Shown one piece after another: positions 1-8,917 of a DNA stretch of 64,000 bases. How positions within the stretch are numbered: position 1 is the first letter of the stretch; the number at the start of each line of letters is the position of its first letter. The notes beneath the pieces were generated by a model. That model did not search any database, was not told the DNA's origin, and saw nothing but the letters and a program-made list of their open reading frames with translations. The position numbers and the translations under genes were made by a program. Location: positions 1 through 64,000 of the forward strand of contig NZ_JAYWTM010000006.1 of the NCBI RefSeq assembly GCF_036016195.1, given 5' to 3'. Source of the stretch: Brenneria populi (GTDB taxonomy: Bacteria > Pseudomonadota > Gammaproteobacteria > Enterobacterales > Enterobacteriaceae).

Positions 1-36
1 CATGCGCAAGCATGGGGCTTTCTGTTTTTTATGCCA
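1..36 (+). terminator. Right part of an intrinsic terminator cut by the window edge
   Basis: The first 14 bases form a 5-bp stem with a GCAA tetraloop. The right arm continues as GGGGCTTT and is followed by a T-rich run (TCTGTTTTTT). The left arm should start just outside the window (expected ...GCCCC). It would terminate a plus-strand gene to the left of the window; this is inferred because half the stem is not visible. Confidence 0.5.
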
Positions 37-72
37 AGATGGTGTCGGAGCTTTTGGCGTTGCGGAAGGGGT

Positions 73-107
73 GATAAAAAAGCCCCGGCGAGACGCCAAG
101 GCCTGAG
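73..107 (-). terminator. Intrinsic terminator after argD
   Basis: Arms at 83-90 and 94-101 pair over 8 positions (two G:U) around a 3-base loop. On the minus strand the hairpin is followed by a run of six T. It lies 36 bases past the argD stop. Confidence 0.75.
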
Positions 108-136
108 GAATGGGGAAAACCTTCTTAATCCGCGTA

Positions 137-1363
137 TTAGCCGGCGGCGTTAACCACCTGTTCGATAGCCTTGGCAAACTGCGCCATTCCCTGCTCGATA
201 TCTTTGGCATCGATTACCAGGGAAGGCACAAAGCGAATCACATTGGGGCCCGCGTTCAATATCATCACGCCATGCTCTGCCGCCGCGGTTAAAAAGTCGC
301 GTGCCCGCCCATGCCATTGCGACTTCAGCTCCGCGCCCAGTAATAACCCCATGCCGCGAATCTGCTCGAAGATGCCATACTGCCGATTAATATTTTCTAA
401 TGCGTTCACAAACAGATCGTGGCGCTCGGATACGCCCGACAGCACTTCGGGCGTATTGATGGTGTCTAATGCGGCCTCTGCTACGGCGCAGGCCAGCGGA
501 TTGCCGCCATAAGTGGTGCCGTGCACGCCAACGCTCATAACCGATGCGATCTCTTCGGTGGTCAGCATGGCGCTAATCGGGAAACCGCCGCCCAGTGCCT
601 TGGCCGTCGTCAGAATATCCGGGACGATACCATAGTGCATATAGGTGAACAATTTACCGGTACGTCCCATCCCGCACTGCACTTCGTCGAAAACCAACAG
701 CGCTTTATACCGATCGCATAGTTCGCGCACGCCCTGCATAAATTCCTGCGTCGCTGGCGTAATGCCGCCTTCGCCCTGAACCGGTTCCAGTACGACGGCG
801 CAAGTGTGGTCGTCCATCACGGCTTTTACCGCGGCCAGATCGTTAAAAGGAACATGGACGATATCGGCGGGTTTCGGCCCAAAACCATCCGCGTATTTCG
901 CCTGTCCGCCGACGGATACGGTAAATAACGTACGTCCATGGAATGCGTTATAAAATGCGATGATTTTAGTTTTATACGGGCTGTGGCGTTTAATCGCGTA
1001 GTGACGCGCCAGCTTGAAAGCCGCTTCGTTTGCTTCGGCGCCGGAGTTAACAAAGAATACGCGATCGGCAAAGGTTGCGTTAATCAGCTTACCGGCCAAG
1101 CTCAGCGCGGGTTCATTAGTGAAAACATTGCTGGTATGCCATAGCTTTTCTCCCTGTTGTTGCAGCGCGGCGACTAGAGCCGGATGACAGTGCCCCAGCG
1201 CGGTAACGGCAATACCGCCGGAGAAATCAATATATTCTCGTCCTTGCTGATCCCATACCCGGCTCCCTTTCCCTTTTACTGGCACAAACTGCGCTGGTGC
1301 ATAAACCGGCAAAATAACTTTGTCGAATGTTTCCCGAGTTACTGCTTTTTTATCTGTTGCCAT
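137..1363 (-). CDS. argD: Acetylornithine/succinyldiaminopimelate aminotransferase ArgD
   Basis: 408 residues, the usual length (E. coli about 406). It is a class III PLP-dependent aminotransferase. It converts N-acetylglutamate semialdehyde to N-acetylornithine in arginine synthesis, and in enterobacteria also serves N-succinyl-diaminopimelate synthesis for lysine and peptidoglycan. Visible features are NSGAEA (106-111) for PLP phosphate binding, the DEVQ motif (D226) contacting the pyridine nitrogen, and the Schiff-base lysine K255 in TTAKALGGG. It lies downstream of pabA in the same direction, as in E. coli. AstC is a close paralogue, but the pabA neighbourhood favours ArgD. Confidence 0.95.
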   Translation of the reverse strand: MATDKKAVTRETFDKVILPVYAPAQFVPVKGKGSRVWDQQGREYIDFSGGIAVTALGHCHPALVAALQQQGEKLWHTSNVFTNEPALSLAGKLINATFADRVFFVNSGAEANEAAFKLARHYAIKRHSPYKTKIIAFYNAFHGRTLFTVSVGGQAKYADGFGPKPADIVHVPFNDLAAVKAVMDDHTCAVVLEPVQGEGGITPATQEFMQGVRELCDRYKALLVFDEVQCGMGRTGKLFTYMHYGIVPDILTTAKALGGGFPISAMLTTEEIASVMSVGVHGTTYGGNPLACAVAEAALDTINTPEVLSGVSERHDLFVNALENINRQYGIFEQIRGMGLLLGAELKSQWHGRARDFLTAAAEHGVMILNAGPNVIRFVPSLVIDAKDIEQGMAQFAKAIEQVVNAAG

Positions 1364-1391
1364 CTGCCTGCACGCTCCGATATCAATAACT

Positions 1392-1430
1392 GTTGAATGA
1401 AAATATAGTCAATAAATATGCATAAAAAAT
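1392..1430 (-). promoter_or_regulatory. Possible ArgR (ARG box) region upstream of argD
   Basis: AT-rich stretch just upstream of argD. It holds a TGAAT half-site and a second, weaker 18-bp element one base further on. Each matches roughly 10 of 18 positions of the ARG-box consensus by eye. ArgR control of argD is known in E. coli; these boxes are weak and the spacing is not ideal. Confidence 0.3.
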
Positions 1431-1467
1431 CAATTTCAGGCAATGTTTTATCGTCCTGAAAGAAAAT

Positions 1468-2058
1468 TTATTTCCTATCTGACTCTATTTTAAGAAAATT
1501 ATCCAAAAGTTGGTGTCCTTGCTGACTGAGAATGCTTTCAGGATGAAACTGGACGCCCTCTAATGGCAGTGAACGGTGCCGGATTCCCATGATTTCGTCA
1601 CGTTCGCCATCTCGCTCGCTCCAGGCGGTTACCGCAAAGCAGTCGGGGAGAGACGCGGGTTCGATCACCAGCGAGTGGTAGCGCGTTACCGTTAAAGGCC
1701 GAGATAACCCGGTGAAAATGCCCGTATTGCTATGCTGTATCGATGACGTTTTACCGTGCATGACCCGTCGGGCCCGGATAACGCGGGCGCCGAACGCTTG
1801 TCCCATCGCCTGATGTCCAAGACAAACCCCGAGTATCGGTAATTTTTCAGCAAAATGGCGGATAGCGGCCAGTGAAATACCCGCTTCATCCGGAGTGCAG
1901 GGGCCGGGAGATATGACCAGCCGCGATGGCGCAAGCCGTTCGATATCATCCAGCGTCAGTTCGTCGTTCCGTTTGACCAAGACTTCTGCGCCTAGCTCAC
2001 AAAAATATTGATACAGGTTATAGGTAAAGGAGTCGTAGTTATCGATAATCAGCAGCAT
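1468..2058 (-). CDS. pabA: Aminodeoxychorismate synthase glutaminase subunit PabA
   Basis: 196 residues, a single class I glutamine amidotransferase domain. It supplies ammonia to PabB, which makes 4-amino-4-deoxychorismate for folate synthesis. The nucleophile is C79 in GVCLGHQ; the remaining triad residues are H172 and E174 in the FHPES motif near the C-terminus. The oxyanion-hole region is PGPCTP (51-56). It precedes argD with a gap of about 100 bases. TrpG-type anthranilate glutaminases are similar, but length and context favour PabA. Confidence 0.93.
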   Translation of the reverse strand: MLLIIDNYDSFTYNLYQYFCELGAEVLVKRNDELTLDDIERLAPSRLVISPGPCTPDEAGISLAAIRHFAEKLPILGVCLGHQAMGQAFGARVIRARRVMHGKTSSIQHSNTGIFTGLSRPLTVTRYHSLVIEPASLPDCFAVTAWSERDGERDEIMGIRHRSLPLEGVQFHPESILSQQGHQLLDNFLKIESDRK

Positions 2059-2202
2059 GATTTGTTTAACTTATTGAGTAATATATAAATTATACCGCGT
2101 AAACTATTTCGGTATCTTTTTATGGGGAGGCGCTGCGGACTATTGTACCCGTCTCTTGCATAAAAAAGGATGAGGGCGTGCGGCAATCGAGCCGCGCGGG
2201 AA

Positions 2203-2868
2203 TTATTGCACGGTATGGCGGCGGTAATACTTTTCGAGCTTCACCTGCAGCTGGCTCAGCACCGTGCTGAACAGCAGATAGATCAGCGCCGCCTCGACGT
2301 AAAGAATCAATGGCTCGTAAGTGACGGAGACAATGCGCTGCGCGGAGAGGAACATCTCGGGAACGGTAATCACCGCGGCAAGCGATGTATCCTTGATCAG
2401 GGAGATAAAGGTGTTGGATAACGGCGGTAGCGAAACGAATACCGACTGTGGAAATATGACCCAGCGTATCGCCTGAGCGCCATTCATTCCCAAAGAGTAA
2501 GCGGCGCTCCATTGGCCTTTGGGCACGGACAGTATTGCGCCGCGGACAATCTCCGAACTGTAGGCGCCAACGCTGATCGTAAACCCGATTAGGGCGGCGG
2601 GGAACGCATCCAGGGTAATGCCGGCGCTGGGAAGCCCGTAGAAAATGAGAAACAGCTGTACCAGCAGCGGCGTGCCGCGGATAACCCAGACATAAAAATC
2701 GCCGAGCCATTTCAGCGGCTTAGGCGCGTAAAGACGGATCAGGGCGACGATAACGCCGACGGCCAGACCGAAGATAAAGGAAAGAACGGCAAGCGGGACG
2801 GTGAATTTCAGCCCCGCAGACAGCAGACTCCAGAAAGAGTCCGCCATCAGCTGTAGCCAAGCCGGCAT
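2203..2868 (-). CDS. Polar amino-acid (cystine-type) ABC transporter permease
   Basis: 221 residues from the chosen start. An ATG 54 bases upstream is in frame but lacks a ribosome site, while GGAG lies about 9 bases before 2868. It is a HisM/GlnP-type inner-membrane permease with about five hydrophobic segments and the EAA-loop region (SLGMNGAQAIRWVIFPQ). It resembles the enteric cystine permease TcyL/YecS (RGTPLLVQLFLIFYGLP is typical). The upstream binding-protein gene ends 25 bases before it, so the two are cotranscribed. No ATPase gene follows, so the pair must use an ATPase encoded elsewhere. Substrate is inferred. Confidence 0.85.
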   Translation of the reverse strand: MPAWLQLMADSFWSLLSAGLKFTVPLAVLSFIFGLAVGVIVALIRLYAPKPLKWLGDFYVWVIRGTPLLVQLFLIFYGLPSAGITLDAFPAALIGFTISVGAYSSEIVRGAILSVPKGQWSAAYSLGMNGAQAIRWVIFPQSVFVSLPPLSNTFISLIKDTSLAAVITVPEMFLSAQRIVSVTYEPLILYVEAALIYLLFSTVLSQLQVKLEKYYRRHTVQ

Positions 2869-2893
2869 GCAAAATGTCTCCGCTAAAGGCGCG

Positions 2894-3673
2894 TTATTGG
2901 GACTCGGACACATCCTCGCCAAAATATCGTACGGCTATCGTTTTATAGGTGCCGTCGGCTTTAATTGCATCCAGCGCCTTATTTAAGGCGTCCGCTAACG
3001 GCGCTTGCCCTTTGCGAATTAAGATGGCCGACGGTTCTCCCGTCGCCGATGTGGCGACGACTTTGACGTTAGCATTCGGCTTCTGCTTTTTAAAATCGAG
3101 GAAAGACAGGTTGTCGTTCAGCGTGGCGTCGGCGCGGCCGCTGAGCACCAGATCCAACGATTGATTAAACCCGTCGGTAGGGACGAGCTCCGCGCCGTAG
3201 CCGGTGGCCAGCCGCGCATAGTTGCTGGTCAGGCTTTGCGCGGATTTTTTGCCTTGCAGGTCGTTGAAGCCTTTGATGGCGGCGTTATCGGCACGGGTGA
3301 TCAGTACGGCTTTCGAATCGATATAGGGTTTGGAGAAATCGTATTTAGCCTGACGCTCTTTCGTTACGCCCACCTGATTGATGACGGCGTCGTAGCGTTT
3401 AGCGTCCACGCCGGCGATAAGACCGTCCCAGCGGCCCTCGATAAACTGGGCTTTTACGCCAAGCTTTTCGGCGACCGCGCGGCCAATATCCACATCGAAA
3501 CCAACCAATTGACCCGATTTGTCGTGATAGGTATAGGGCGCATAGGTGCCCTCCGTGCCGAATTTAATCACGCCGGCGGATTTTATTGCCGCCAGGTCAT
3601 CGCTCTGGGCCTGCGCCAGGGCGCTGGATGCCAGCAGTACGCCGCTCAGTAAGGCAAAATGCAATTTTTTCAT
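2894..3673 (-). CDS. Periplasmic amino-acid (probably cystine) binding protein
   Basis: 259 residues. The start at 3673 is chosen because AGGA lies about 10 bases upstream and a signal peptide begins there (MKKLHFALL, hydrophobic core, cleavage near AQA-Q at about residue 22). It belongs to the family 3 solute-binding proteins: GTYAPYTYHDKSGQLVGFDVDIG is the ligand-site signature and WDGLIAGVDAKRYDAVINQV follows. Overall it resembles FliY/TcyJ, the cystine-binding protein. It lies directly upstream of its permease. The exact ligand cannot be read from sequence. Confidence 0.85.
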   Translation of the reverse strand: MKKLHFALLSGVLLASSALAQAQSDDLAAIKSAGVIKFGTEGTYAPYTYHDKSGQLVGFDVDIGRAVAEKLGVKAQFIEGRWDGLIAGVDAKRYDAVINQVGVTKERQAKYDFSKPYIDSKAVLITRADNAAIKGFNDLQGKKSAQSLTSNYARLATGYGAELVPTDGFNQSLDLVLSGRADATLNDNLSFLDFKKQKPNANVKVVATSATGEPSAILIRKGQAPLADALNKALDAIKADGTYKTIAVRYFGEDVSESQ

Positions 3674-3855
3674 TGTGATCGGTTCCTGTGGTGAGAGCAT
3701 CATGCGATCTATAACTTTTATGAATAATGAATCTACGCGAGAAGATTTATTTTTATAAATTACATTGCGCGATGGGTTATATCAGAACTGAATATAGTCA
3801 TGCGCTTCGCTAGGCCGGCCGGCGGCGAAGCGGGGGAAGAATGGGTTTTAAGTCG
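3674..3855 (-). promoter_or_regulatory. Gap holding the binding-protein promoter and the end of the srl operon
   Basis: 182 bases between gutQ and the binding-protein gene, which point the same way. The part nearest the binding-protein gene is AT-rich with several TATAAN-like hexamers on the minus strand (around 3755-3790), so a promoter is likely there. A GC-rich GGCCGGCCGGCGGCG stretch lies near gutQ, but no clean terminator with a T-run was seen. Confidence 0.35.
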
Positions 3856-4821
3856 CTAGGCGACACCGGCCGCGTGCAGATCGTGCAGATTTATCGCGCC
3901 GACCAATTTGCCTTCGCCGTCTACCACCGGCGCGGCTGATATATGCTGTTCGTGCAGGGCTTCCAGCGCGGCGACCGCCCGCCACTCCGCGGGTAACCGG
4001 TAACCGGGGCGGGTCATGGCGCAGGTGATGACGCTATTCAGCGGGTTGCCTTTGACCAGCCAGCGGCGCAGATCGCCGTCGGTAAATACGCCGGCCACCC
4101 GATCGTCGGCGTCGCAGACCGCAATCAGCCCCAGCCCGGTACGGCTCAGCTCCAGCATGGCGTCCATCACGCTCGCCGTTTGCTCAACGCGAGGCAGGCG
4201 CTCGCCGCTGCGCATAAGGTGGTGAACGCGGTTAAGCAACCTGGCGCCTAGGCTTCCTCCGGGGTGCGAGCGCGCGAACTGCTCGGCGCTGAAACCCCGG
4301 TGGCGCATCAGGGCCATCGCCAGCGCGTCGCCCATCATCAGGGTATTCACCGCGCTGGACGTGGGCGCCAGCCCCATCGGACAGGCCTCGCGCGTTACGC
4401 CGACATCCAGTACGCAGCTGGCGGCCAGGCCGAGGGGCGACTCCGCGTTGCCGGTCAGGGCGATAACCGGAATATGACTTTCCGCCAGCAGCGGCAGCAG
4501 TACGTTCAGCTCCTGCGCCCGGCCTGAATAAGAGATGAATATCACCACGTCCTGGGGGCTAATCATGCCCAGGTCGCCGTGCAGCGCCTCCGCCGGGTGA
4601 ACAAAAAACGCCGGCGTGCCGGTGCTGGCCAACGAGGCGGCGATCTTCTTGCCGATATGGCCGGACTTCCCCATTCCCGAAACCACGACCTTGCCCGCGC
4701 ATGCCAGCAGCAGCATGCAGGCGTCGACAAAGCGCGTATCCAGCCGGGCCAGCATATTCCGGGCCTCGGTGATTTCGATTTCCAGTGTTTCACGGGCAAA
4801 GGTCAATAAACGCTCATTCAT
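3856..4821 (-). CDS. gutQ: Arabinose-5-phosphate isomerase GutQ
   Basis: 321 residues. It interconverts ribulose 5-phosphate and D-arabinose 5-phosphate, the precursor of Kdo and an inducer-type metabolite of the glucitol operon. An N-terminal SIS domain (about 30-170) carries SGMGKSGHIGKK (48-59) and TSSAVNTLMMGDALA. Two CBS domains follow (about 205-321), with FTDGDLRRW in the first. It is the last gene of the srl operon and overlaps the end of srlR by 8 bases, so translation is probably coupled. A paralogue, kdsD, is at 44.8 kb; the position next to srlR identifies this one as gutQ. Confidence 0.93.
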   Translation of the reverse strand: MNERLLTFARETLEIEITEARNMLARLDTRFVDACMLLLACAGKVVVSGMGKSGHIGKKIAASLASTGTPAFFVHPAEALHGDLGMISPQDVVIFISYSGRAQELNVLLPLLAESHIPVIALTGNAESPLGLAASCVLDVGVTREACPMGLAPTSSAVNTLMMGDALAMALMRHRGFSAEQFARSHPGGSLGARLLNRVHHLMRSGERLPRVEQTASVMDAMLELSRTGLGLIAVCDADDRVAGVFTDGDLRRWLVKGNPLNSVITCAMTRPGYRLPAEWRAVAALEALHEQHISAAPVVDGEGKLVGAINLHDLHAAGVA

Positions 4822-5587
4822 CGCTCTCTCCTACCACGATCACGTTAATGTTTTTTTCTCTGAGAGCCGCGAGGTAGTCGGGATTGATGCCGCTATCGGT
4901 AATCAGGATATCGACGGCGCTGAGTTCACAGACCACATTCGGGCTCTTGCGGCCGAATTTTGAGGAGTCCACCAGCAGGATCAGCTGCTGCGCGGCGCGG
5001 CACATGGCTTGGCTTACGGCGTGCAGCTCATTGTAGGTGGTTACGCCGGCATGCAAATCCACGCCGTCGGCGCCGATAAACAGCTTATCGAAACTAAAAT
5101 GGGAGAAAGCGGCTTCCGCCAGGCTGCCGTGGAATGACGCCGAGGTTTTACGGTAGGTCCCGCCGGGCATCAGGATGGTCTGGTCGTTATCCAACTCAAC
5201 CAGCTCATTGACGATGCTCAGGCTGTTGGTCATAACGGTAATGTTGTTGAACTGCATCAGCCACGGCACCATTTGCAGTACGGTGCTGCCGGCATCAAAG
5301 ATCAGCGAATCGCCGTCATTGATCAGCGTGGCGGCTTTACGGGCAATCTGCTTTTTCTTGGCGGTGTTGATGTGCGTTTTACGGTCGATGGGCTGATCGC
5401 CCTCTTCCCGGCTCGGCACTACGCCGCCATAGGTTCGAATCACCGCGCCTTCCTCTTCCAGCGCGGTTAAGTCTTTACGGATTGTCGTTCCCGTTGTGTT
5501 AAAGCGGCCGGCGAGACTCTCCACCGACGTTTTGCCATTGGTGCGTAGGTATTCCAGGATTGCCGCCTGGCGCTGTTTTGGTTTCAT
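4814..5587 (-). CDS. srlR: Glucitol operon repressor SrlR (DeoR family)
   Basis: 257 residues from MKPKQRQAAILEYL, the family's usual length; an upstream in-frame ATG at 5614 would add nine residues with no support. The N-terminal DeoR helix-turn-helix (about 6-57, with SVESLAGRFNTTGTTIRKDL) is followed by a DeoRC sugar-phosphate sensor domain that contains DAGSTVLQMVPWL. It represses the srl operon and acts antagonistically to GutM. It overlaps gutQ by 8 bases and lies 173 bases downstream of gutM. That gap may hold a secondary promoter (TATACC near 5690 on the minus strand). Confidence 0.94.
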   Translation of the reverse strand: MKPKQRQAAILEYLRTNGKTSVESLAGRFNTTGTTIRKDLTALEEEGAVIRTYGGVVPSREEGDQPIDRKTHINTAKKKQIARKAATLINDGDSLIFDAGSTVLQMVPWLMQFNNITVMTNSLSIVNELVELDNDQTILMPGGTYRKTSASFHGSLAEAAFSHFSFDKLFIGADGVDLHAGVTTYNELHAVSQAMCRAAQQLILLVDSSKFGRKSPNVVCELSAVDILITDSGINPDYLAALREKNINVIVVGESDE

Positions 5588-5760
5588 TGCGCGATGTCCA
5601 TCCGATATGCTCATTTATCCCCTTTATCTTTCAGGCCGCCGGCGTATGTGTTACCGCTTGCTACCGATTGAAATATCGTGGGTATAGTCATTCCCTGTAT
5701 GCTTTGGCGGATAAAAACAGCGCCAAATGAAAGAAAATGTCTTTTAAAATGAAAATATCA

Positions 5761-6123
5761 TTATTTCGCTTCAATCGCCAATGAAAGCGCGGCCCGGCAG
5801 GCGGGTTCTATGGGAAAGATCACACTTGGCGCCAGCTGCTCTCTTTTTAACCCGATCCATTCCTTCATCTGGCGCGGACGCGCAAAGACGGTGAGTCCGC
5901 GCATGATAAAAGCGTCACGCAGGCGATCCTGCTCATCAAACGCCAGCGCCACGATGGTTCTGGCGTTGAACCTTCCCGCGGCGCGGCCGACGCCGACCCT
6001 GTATCCCTGACGACAGAGTGCGTCGAACGCCTGATTAAAGCGGCGCAACTGCCGCCAGCCGAGGGCGATTTGCAGCAGCCAGGCGCAGACCGCGCATGCG
6101 ATCAAGAGCGATGCAGACGTCAT
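5761..6123 (-). CDS. srlM: Glucitol operon activator GutM
   Basis: 120 residues, the usual GutM size. The first 20 residues are hydrophobic (SASLLIACAVCAWLLQIALG), giving a membrane anchor; the rest is basic and soluble. GutM is known to activate glucitol operon expression in E. coli. The gene lies 49 bases after srlD and before srlR, the classical order. No enzymatic motif is visible. Confidence 0.9.
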   Translation of the reverse strand: MTSASLLIACAVCAWLLQIALGWRQLRRFNQAFDALCRQGYRVGVGRAAGRFNARTIVALAFDEQDRLRDAFIMRGLTVFARPRQMKEWIGLKREQLAPSVIFPIEPACRAALSLAIEAK

Positions 6124-6172
6124 TATTCATCTCCTGTGTCGCTCCGGCGTTGAGCCGGAGGCCGTAGGCTTA

Positions 6173-6952
6173 TCAAAACATGACCTGCCCGCCGGTAATA
6201 TTAATCGACTGACCGGTGCAGTAAGAGGCTTTGTCGCTGGCGTAGTACAGAAGCGTGTTCAGCACATCCTGATAATCGCAGCCGCGTTTTAGCGGCACTT
6301 TATCAATGTAATACTGCTCCACCTCTTCCGGTCGAATGCCCAGCTTTTTGGCGTACTGCGGCAGTAATGACTGGAACATCGGCGACTTCAGCAGGTTGCC
6401 CAGCATCAGCGAATGGACGGTAATGCCGAACTCCGCCAAATCCAGGGCCAGCGACTGCGTCAACCCGACCCCGCCGAACTTGGCCGCGCTATAGCCGGAA
6501 TTGTGTTTGCTGCCCACTTTCCCGGATTTAGAGTTAATCTGAATAATGCGCCCGGACAGGCCATCGCGGATCATCAGCTTGGCGAACTCGCGCGCGCACA
6601 GGAAATATCCCACCAAATTAACCTGCAAAGAGAGATCGAAATCGTTGAGACGGAACTGGGTAATGGGCGCGGCCTTGGCGACGCCCGCGCTATAGACCAA
6701 AAGATTAACCTGGCCGAACCGGGCGTCGACCGCCTGCGCCAATTGTACCACCTGCTCCTCATCGGTGGCGTCGGCGCCGAAACCGCAGGCGCATCCCGCG
6801 CTGTATTGCGCATTGATTTTCTCCGCTACCTGCATGGCGTGCTGCAGGTTTAAATCAACCACCGCCACCTGATAACCCGCGTCGGCCAGGCCTTCGCACA
6901 GGAACGCACCGAGGGTCTGTCCTCCGCCGATGACTACCGCAACCTGTTTCAT
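6173..6952 (-). CDS. srlD: Sorbitol-6-phosphate 2-dehydrogenase SrlD
   Basis: 259 residues. The start at 6952 is preferred over the ATG at 6958, because GGTGGGAG abuts the latter and sits 6 bases before the former. It oxidises sorbitol 6-phosphate to fructose 6-phosphate with NAD. It is a short-chain dehydrogenase: GGGQTLG (9-15) binds NAD, NAG is replaced by SAG (88-90), and the catalytic set is S141/S143 with Y154 and K158 (YSAAK). It lies between srlB and gutM in the PTS operon. Confidence 0.95.
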   Translation of the reverse strand: MKQVAVVIGGGQTLGAFLCEGLADAGYQVAVVDLNLQHAMQVAEKINAQYSAGCACGFGADATDEEQVVQLAQAVDARFGQVNLLVYSAGVAKAAPITQFRLNDFDLSLQVNLVGYFLCAREFAKLMIRDGLSGRIIQINSKSGKVGSKHNSGYSAAKFGGVGLTQSLALDLAEFGITVHSLMLGNLLKSPMFQSLLPQYAKKLGIRPEEVEQYYIDKVPLKRGCDYQDVLNTLLYYASDKASYCTGQSINITGGQVMF

Positions 6953-6972
6953 ATGCATCTCCCACCTAGTGT

Positions 6973-7335
6973 TTAAGAAAAAATCGTTAATTTGCTGCCG
7001 ACTTTGATATCTGCCGGCGTCGCGCCCGCAACGTGCAGGGAGCCTGGAAATTCCGCCTCGGCGGCGCCGTCGAACCGGATGGTGATATGGCCCAGCTCGC
7101 GCAGGTTTTGCGTCGCCACCGAGCCTACCGCCGTAATTGGATAGGCCCGGTCCGAGAGCATCAGCGTGTCGCCTGCGCGCAGGTCGCCGCGCACATCGCC
7201 ATGCCGGTGGATAAAGCAGAATGATTCGATCTCTTCCGGCGCGCCTTCGCGGAAGGTGATCATCATGTCTTCAATCAGCGCTTCGGGCGCGTTGTCGCCA
7301 ATACGGGTAAATACCGTTTGAAAAACCGTGTTCAT
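6973..7335 (-). CDS. srlB: Glucitol/sorbitol PTS EIIA component SrlB
   Basis: 120 residues from MNTVFQTVFT, with GGGAG about 6 bases upstream; the ATG at 7347 adds four residues and is less likely. It is the cytoplasmic EIIA-Gut, which passes phosphate from HPr to the EIIB domain. The phospho-acceptor is expected at H43 in FCFIHRHG (H45 follows). It lies between srlE and srlD with short gaps. Confidence 0.94.
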   Translation of the reverse strand: MNTVFQTVFTRIGDNAPEALIEDMMITFREGAPEEIESFCFIHRHGDVRGDLRAGDTLMLSDRAYPITAVGSVATQNLRELGHITIRFDGAAEAEFPGSLHVAGATPADIKVGSKLTIFS

Positions 7336-7352
7336 ACCGACTCCCAAAATCG

Positions 7353-8354
7353 TTATTGATAGATGAAACCGGATACCACCCAGGCCAGCAGTACGGTCGG
7401 CGCGCCGGTAAGAAAGCGGCCCACCAGTACGGAAGGCACGCCGACGCGTACGGTGTCCTGTTTCGCTTCCGCCAGCGACAGGCCGACGGGGATAAAGTCG
7501 CAGGATGCCTGGGCGTTAATGGCGAACAGGGCGGGGAGCGCCAGGGCCGGGGGAATATTTCCCAGTCCGATCTGAACGCCGACCAGTACGCCGATAACCT
7601 GGGCGATCACCGCCCCCGGCCCCAGGAACGGAGAGAGCAGGGGGAATGAGCAAATCAGGGCCAGCGTGACCAGCCCGACCGGGCTATTCGCCAGCGGGGT
7701 CAGGCTATGGGCGATGGCGTCGCCCAGGCCTGACGCCATGATGATGCCGATCAGCGCCGAGACGAAGGCCATAAACGGCAGGATAGTTTTCAGAACGGTA
7801 TCAATGGTTTCCCGTCCGGCCTGGAAAAATACGGCGACGATCGAACCCATGCCCATGCCGACCTTGGCCAGCAGGCCGTCGCTCTGTTCGGTGATTTTTT
7901 TGCTGCTGTCGTAATTCCGTCCCACTCCGGGGGATGCCGGGCCGCTTTCGGCTCCTTCTCGTGACGGCGGCGTCGTGTCCTCCGGCGCCGCCACCGGCTG
8001 AATGTTTTTTTCACGCACGCCGGAGACGTAAATGTCTTCCACGATGAACTGCGCCAACGGGCCCGATTTGCCGGTTGAATGGATATTGATCGTCGGGATC
8101 CGGCGTTTGGGATAAATGCCGCAGCGCAGCGTGCCGCCGCAGTCGATAACGGCGACGCCGATCTCCTCCGCCGGCGGTTCGCCCTCTTTAAAGCCGTCGA
8201 CGGCCGGCCAGCCGGTCAGTTCGCTCAGACGATCGACGATAGCCGGACGCGTTCCCGCCGTGATATAGACGATCTTTTTACCCGGCGCGGCTTCTATCAG
8301 CAGCGGGCCGCCCCAGCCGCTTTCGCCTTTTTCGATACGAATCACGTTATTCAT
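7353..8354 (-). CDS. srlE: Glucitol/sorbitol PTS EIIBC component SrlE
   Basis: 333 residues, slightly longer than E. coli SrlE (about 319). The N-terminal EIIB domain has the phospho-cysteine C72 in VIDCGGTLRCG and the RRIPTINIHSTGKSGPLAQ block. A polar, Pro/Ser/Glu-rich linker (about 118-155) accounts for most of the extra length. The C-terminal half is hydrophobic (about four to five membrane segments) and forms part of the sugar channel with SrlA. A GGGGAA site lies about 7 bases before the ATG. Confidence 0.94.
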   Translation of the reverse strand: MNNVIRIEKGESGWGGPLLIEAAPGKKIVYITAGTRPAIVDRLSELTGWPAVDGFKEGEPPAEEIGVAVIDCGGTLRCGIYPKRRIPTINIHSTGKSGPLAQFIVEDIYVSGVREKNIQPVAAPEDTTPPSREGAESGPASPGVGRNYDSSKKITEQSDGLLAKVGMGMGSIVAVFFQAGRETIDTVLKTILPFMAFVSALIGIIMASGLGDAIAHSLTPLANSPVGLVTLALICSFPLLSPFLGPGAVIAQVIGVLVGVQIGLGNIPPALALPALFAINAQASCDFIPVGLSLAEAKQDTVRVGVPSVLVGRFLTGAPTVLLAWVVSGFIYQ

Positions 8355-8368
8355 AATGGTGTTCCCCG

Positions 8369-8917
8369 TTACAGCTGAACCTGACGGTCAAGCTGGATGC
8401 GCATTTTGCGTTCAAATAGCGTGGTGGTCAGATCGGTGATCCAGCCGCGGAAAAAGTTGCTCACCATACCGACCAGCAGGTAGCTCACCGCCAGCGGCCC
8501 CAGCGGCAGGCCGAGGGTCGTCAAACCGCTGGCGATACCGAGATAGACGAACAGCTCCCCGGGATTGATATGAGGGAACAGGCCGTTCATTGAGTGGCAG
8601 CTATAGGAAGCGGCGGCGTAGTAGCTGGGCTTGTATTTCTCCGGCATAAAGCGGCCCAGACTTAACGTCATTGGGTTACAAAAGACGAACGTGCCGATAA
8701 CCGGCAACAACAGATAGCGGGAGATCGGGTTACCGGCGCAGCGTTGCGCCAGACGCTCGATCCGATCCTGACCGACGAATACGATCAGGGCGTTCATAAT
8801 AACGAGTAGGCTAATCAGTAAAGGCAGTATGCCGGTGACCATCCCGACAAATACTTCCCCTCCTTTTTGAAACAGGCCGATGAACCACTCAGCCCCGTGG
8901 GTGATGACCTCTATCAT
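8369..8917 (-). CDS. srlA: Glucitol/sorbitol PTS EIIC component SrlA
   Basis: 182 residues and strongly hydrophobic, with about four membrane segments. It is the first gene of the srl operon and carries the sugar-translocating EIIC2 half of the permease that phosphorylates sorbitol on entry. The block NPMTLSLGRFMPEKYKPSYY is typical. AGGAG lies close upstream of the ATG, and the predicted CRP-dependent promoter is about 55 bases upstream. srlE follows after 14 bases. Confidence 0.94.
   Translation of the reverse strand: MIEVITHGAEWFIGLFQKGGEVFVGMVTGILPLLISLLVIMNALIVFVGQDRIERLAQRCAGNPISRYLLLPVIGTFVFCNPMTLSLGRFMPEKYKPSYYAAASYSCHSMNGLFPHINPGELFVYLGIASGLTTLGLPLGPLAVSYLLVGMVSNFFRGWITDLTTTLFERKMRIQLDRQVQL

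Noticed and set aside
2120..2710. 196-codon minus-strand frame overlapping the permease
   Set aside because: Same strand but another frame of the permease gene; Arg/His-rich, no family resemblance.
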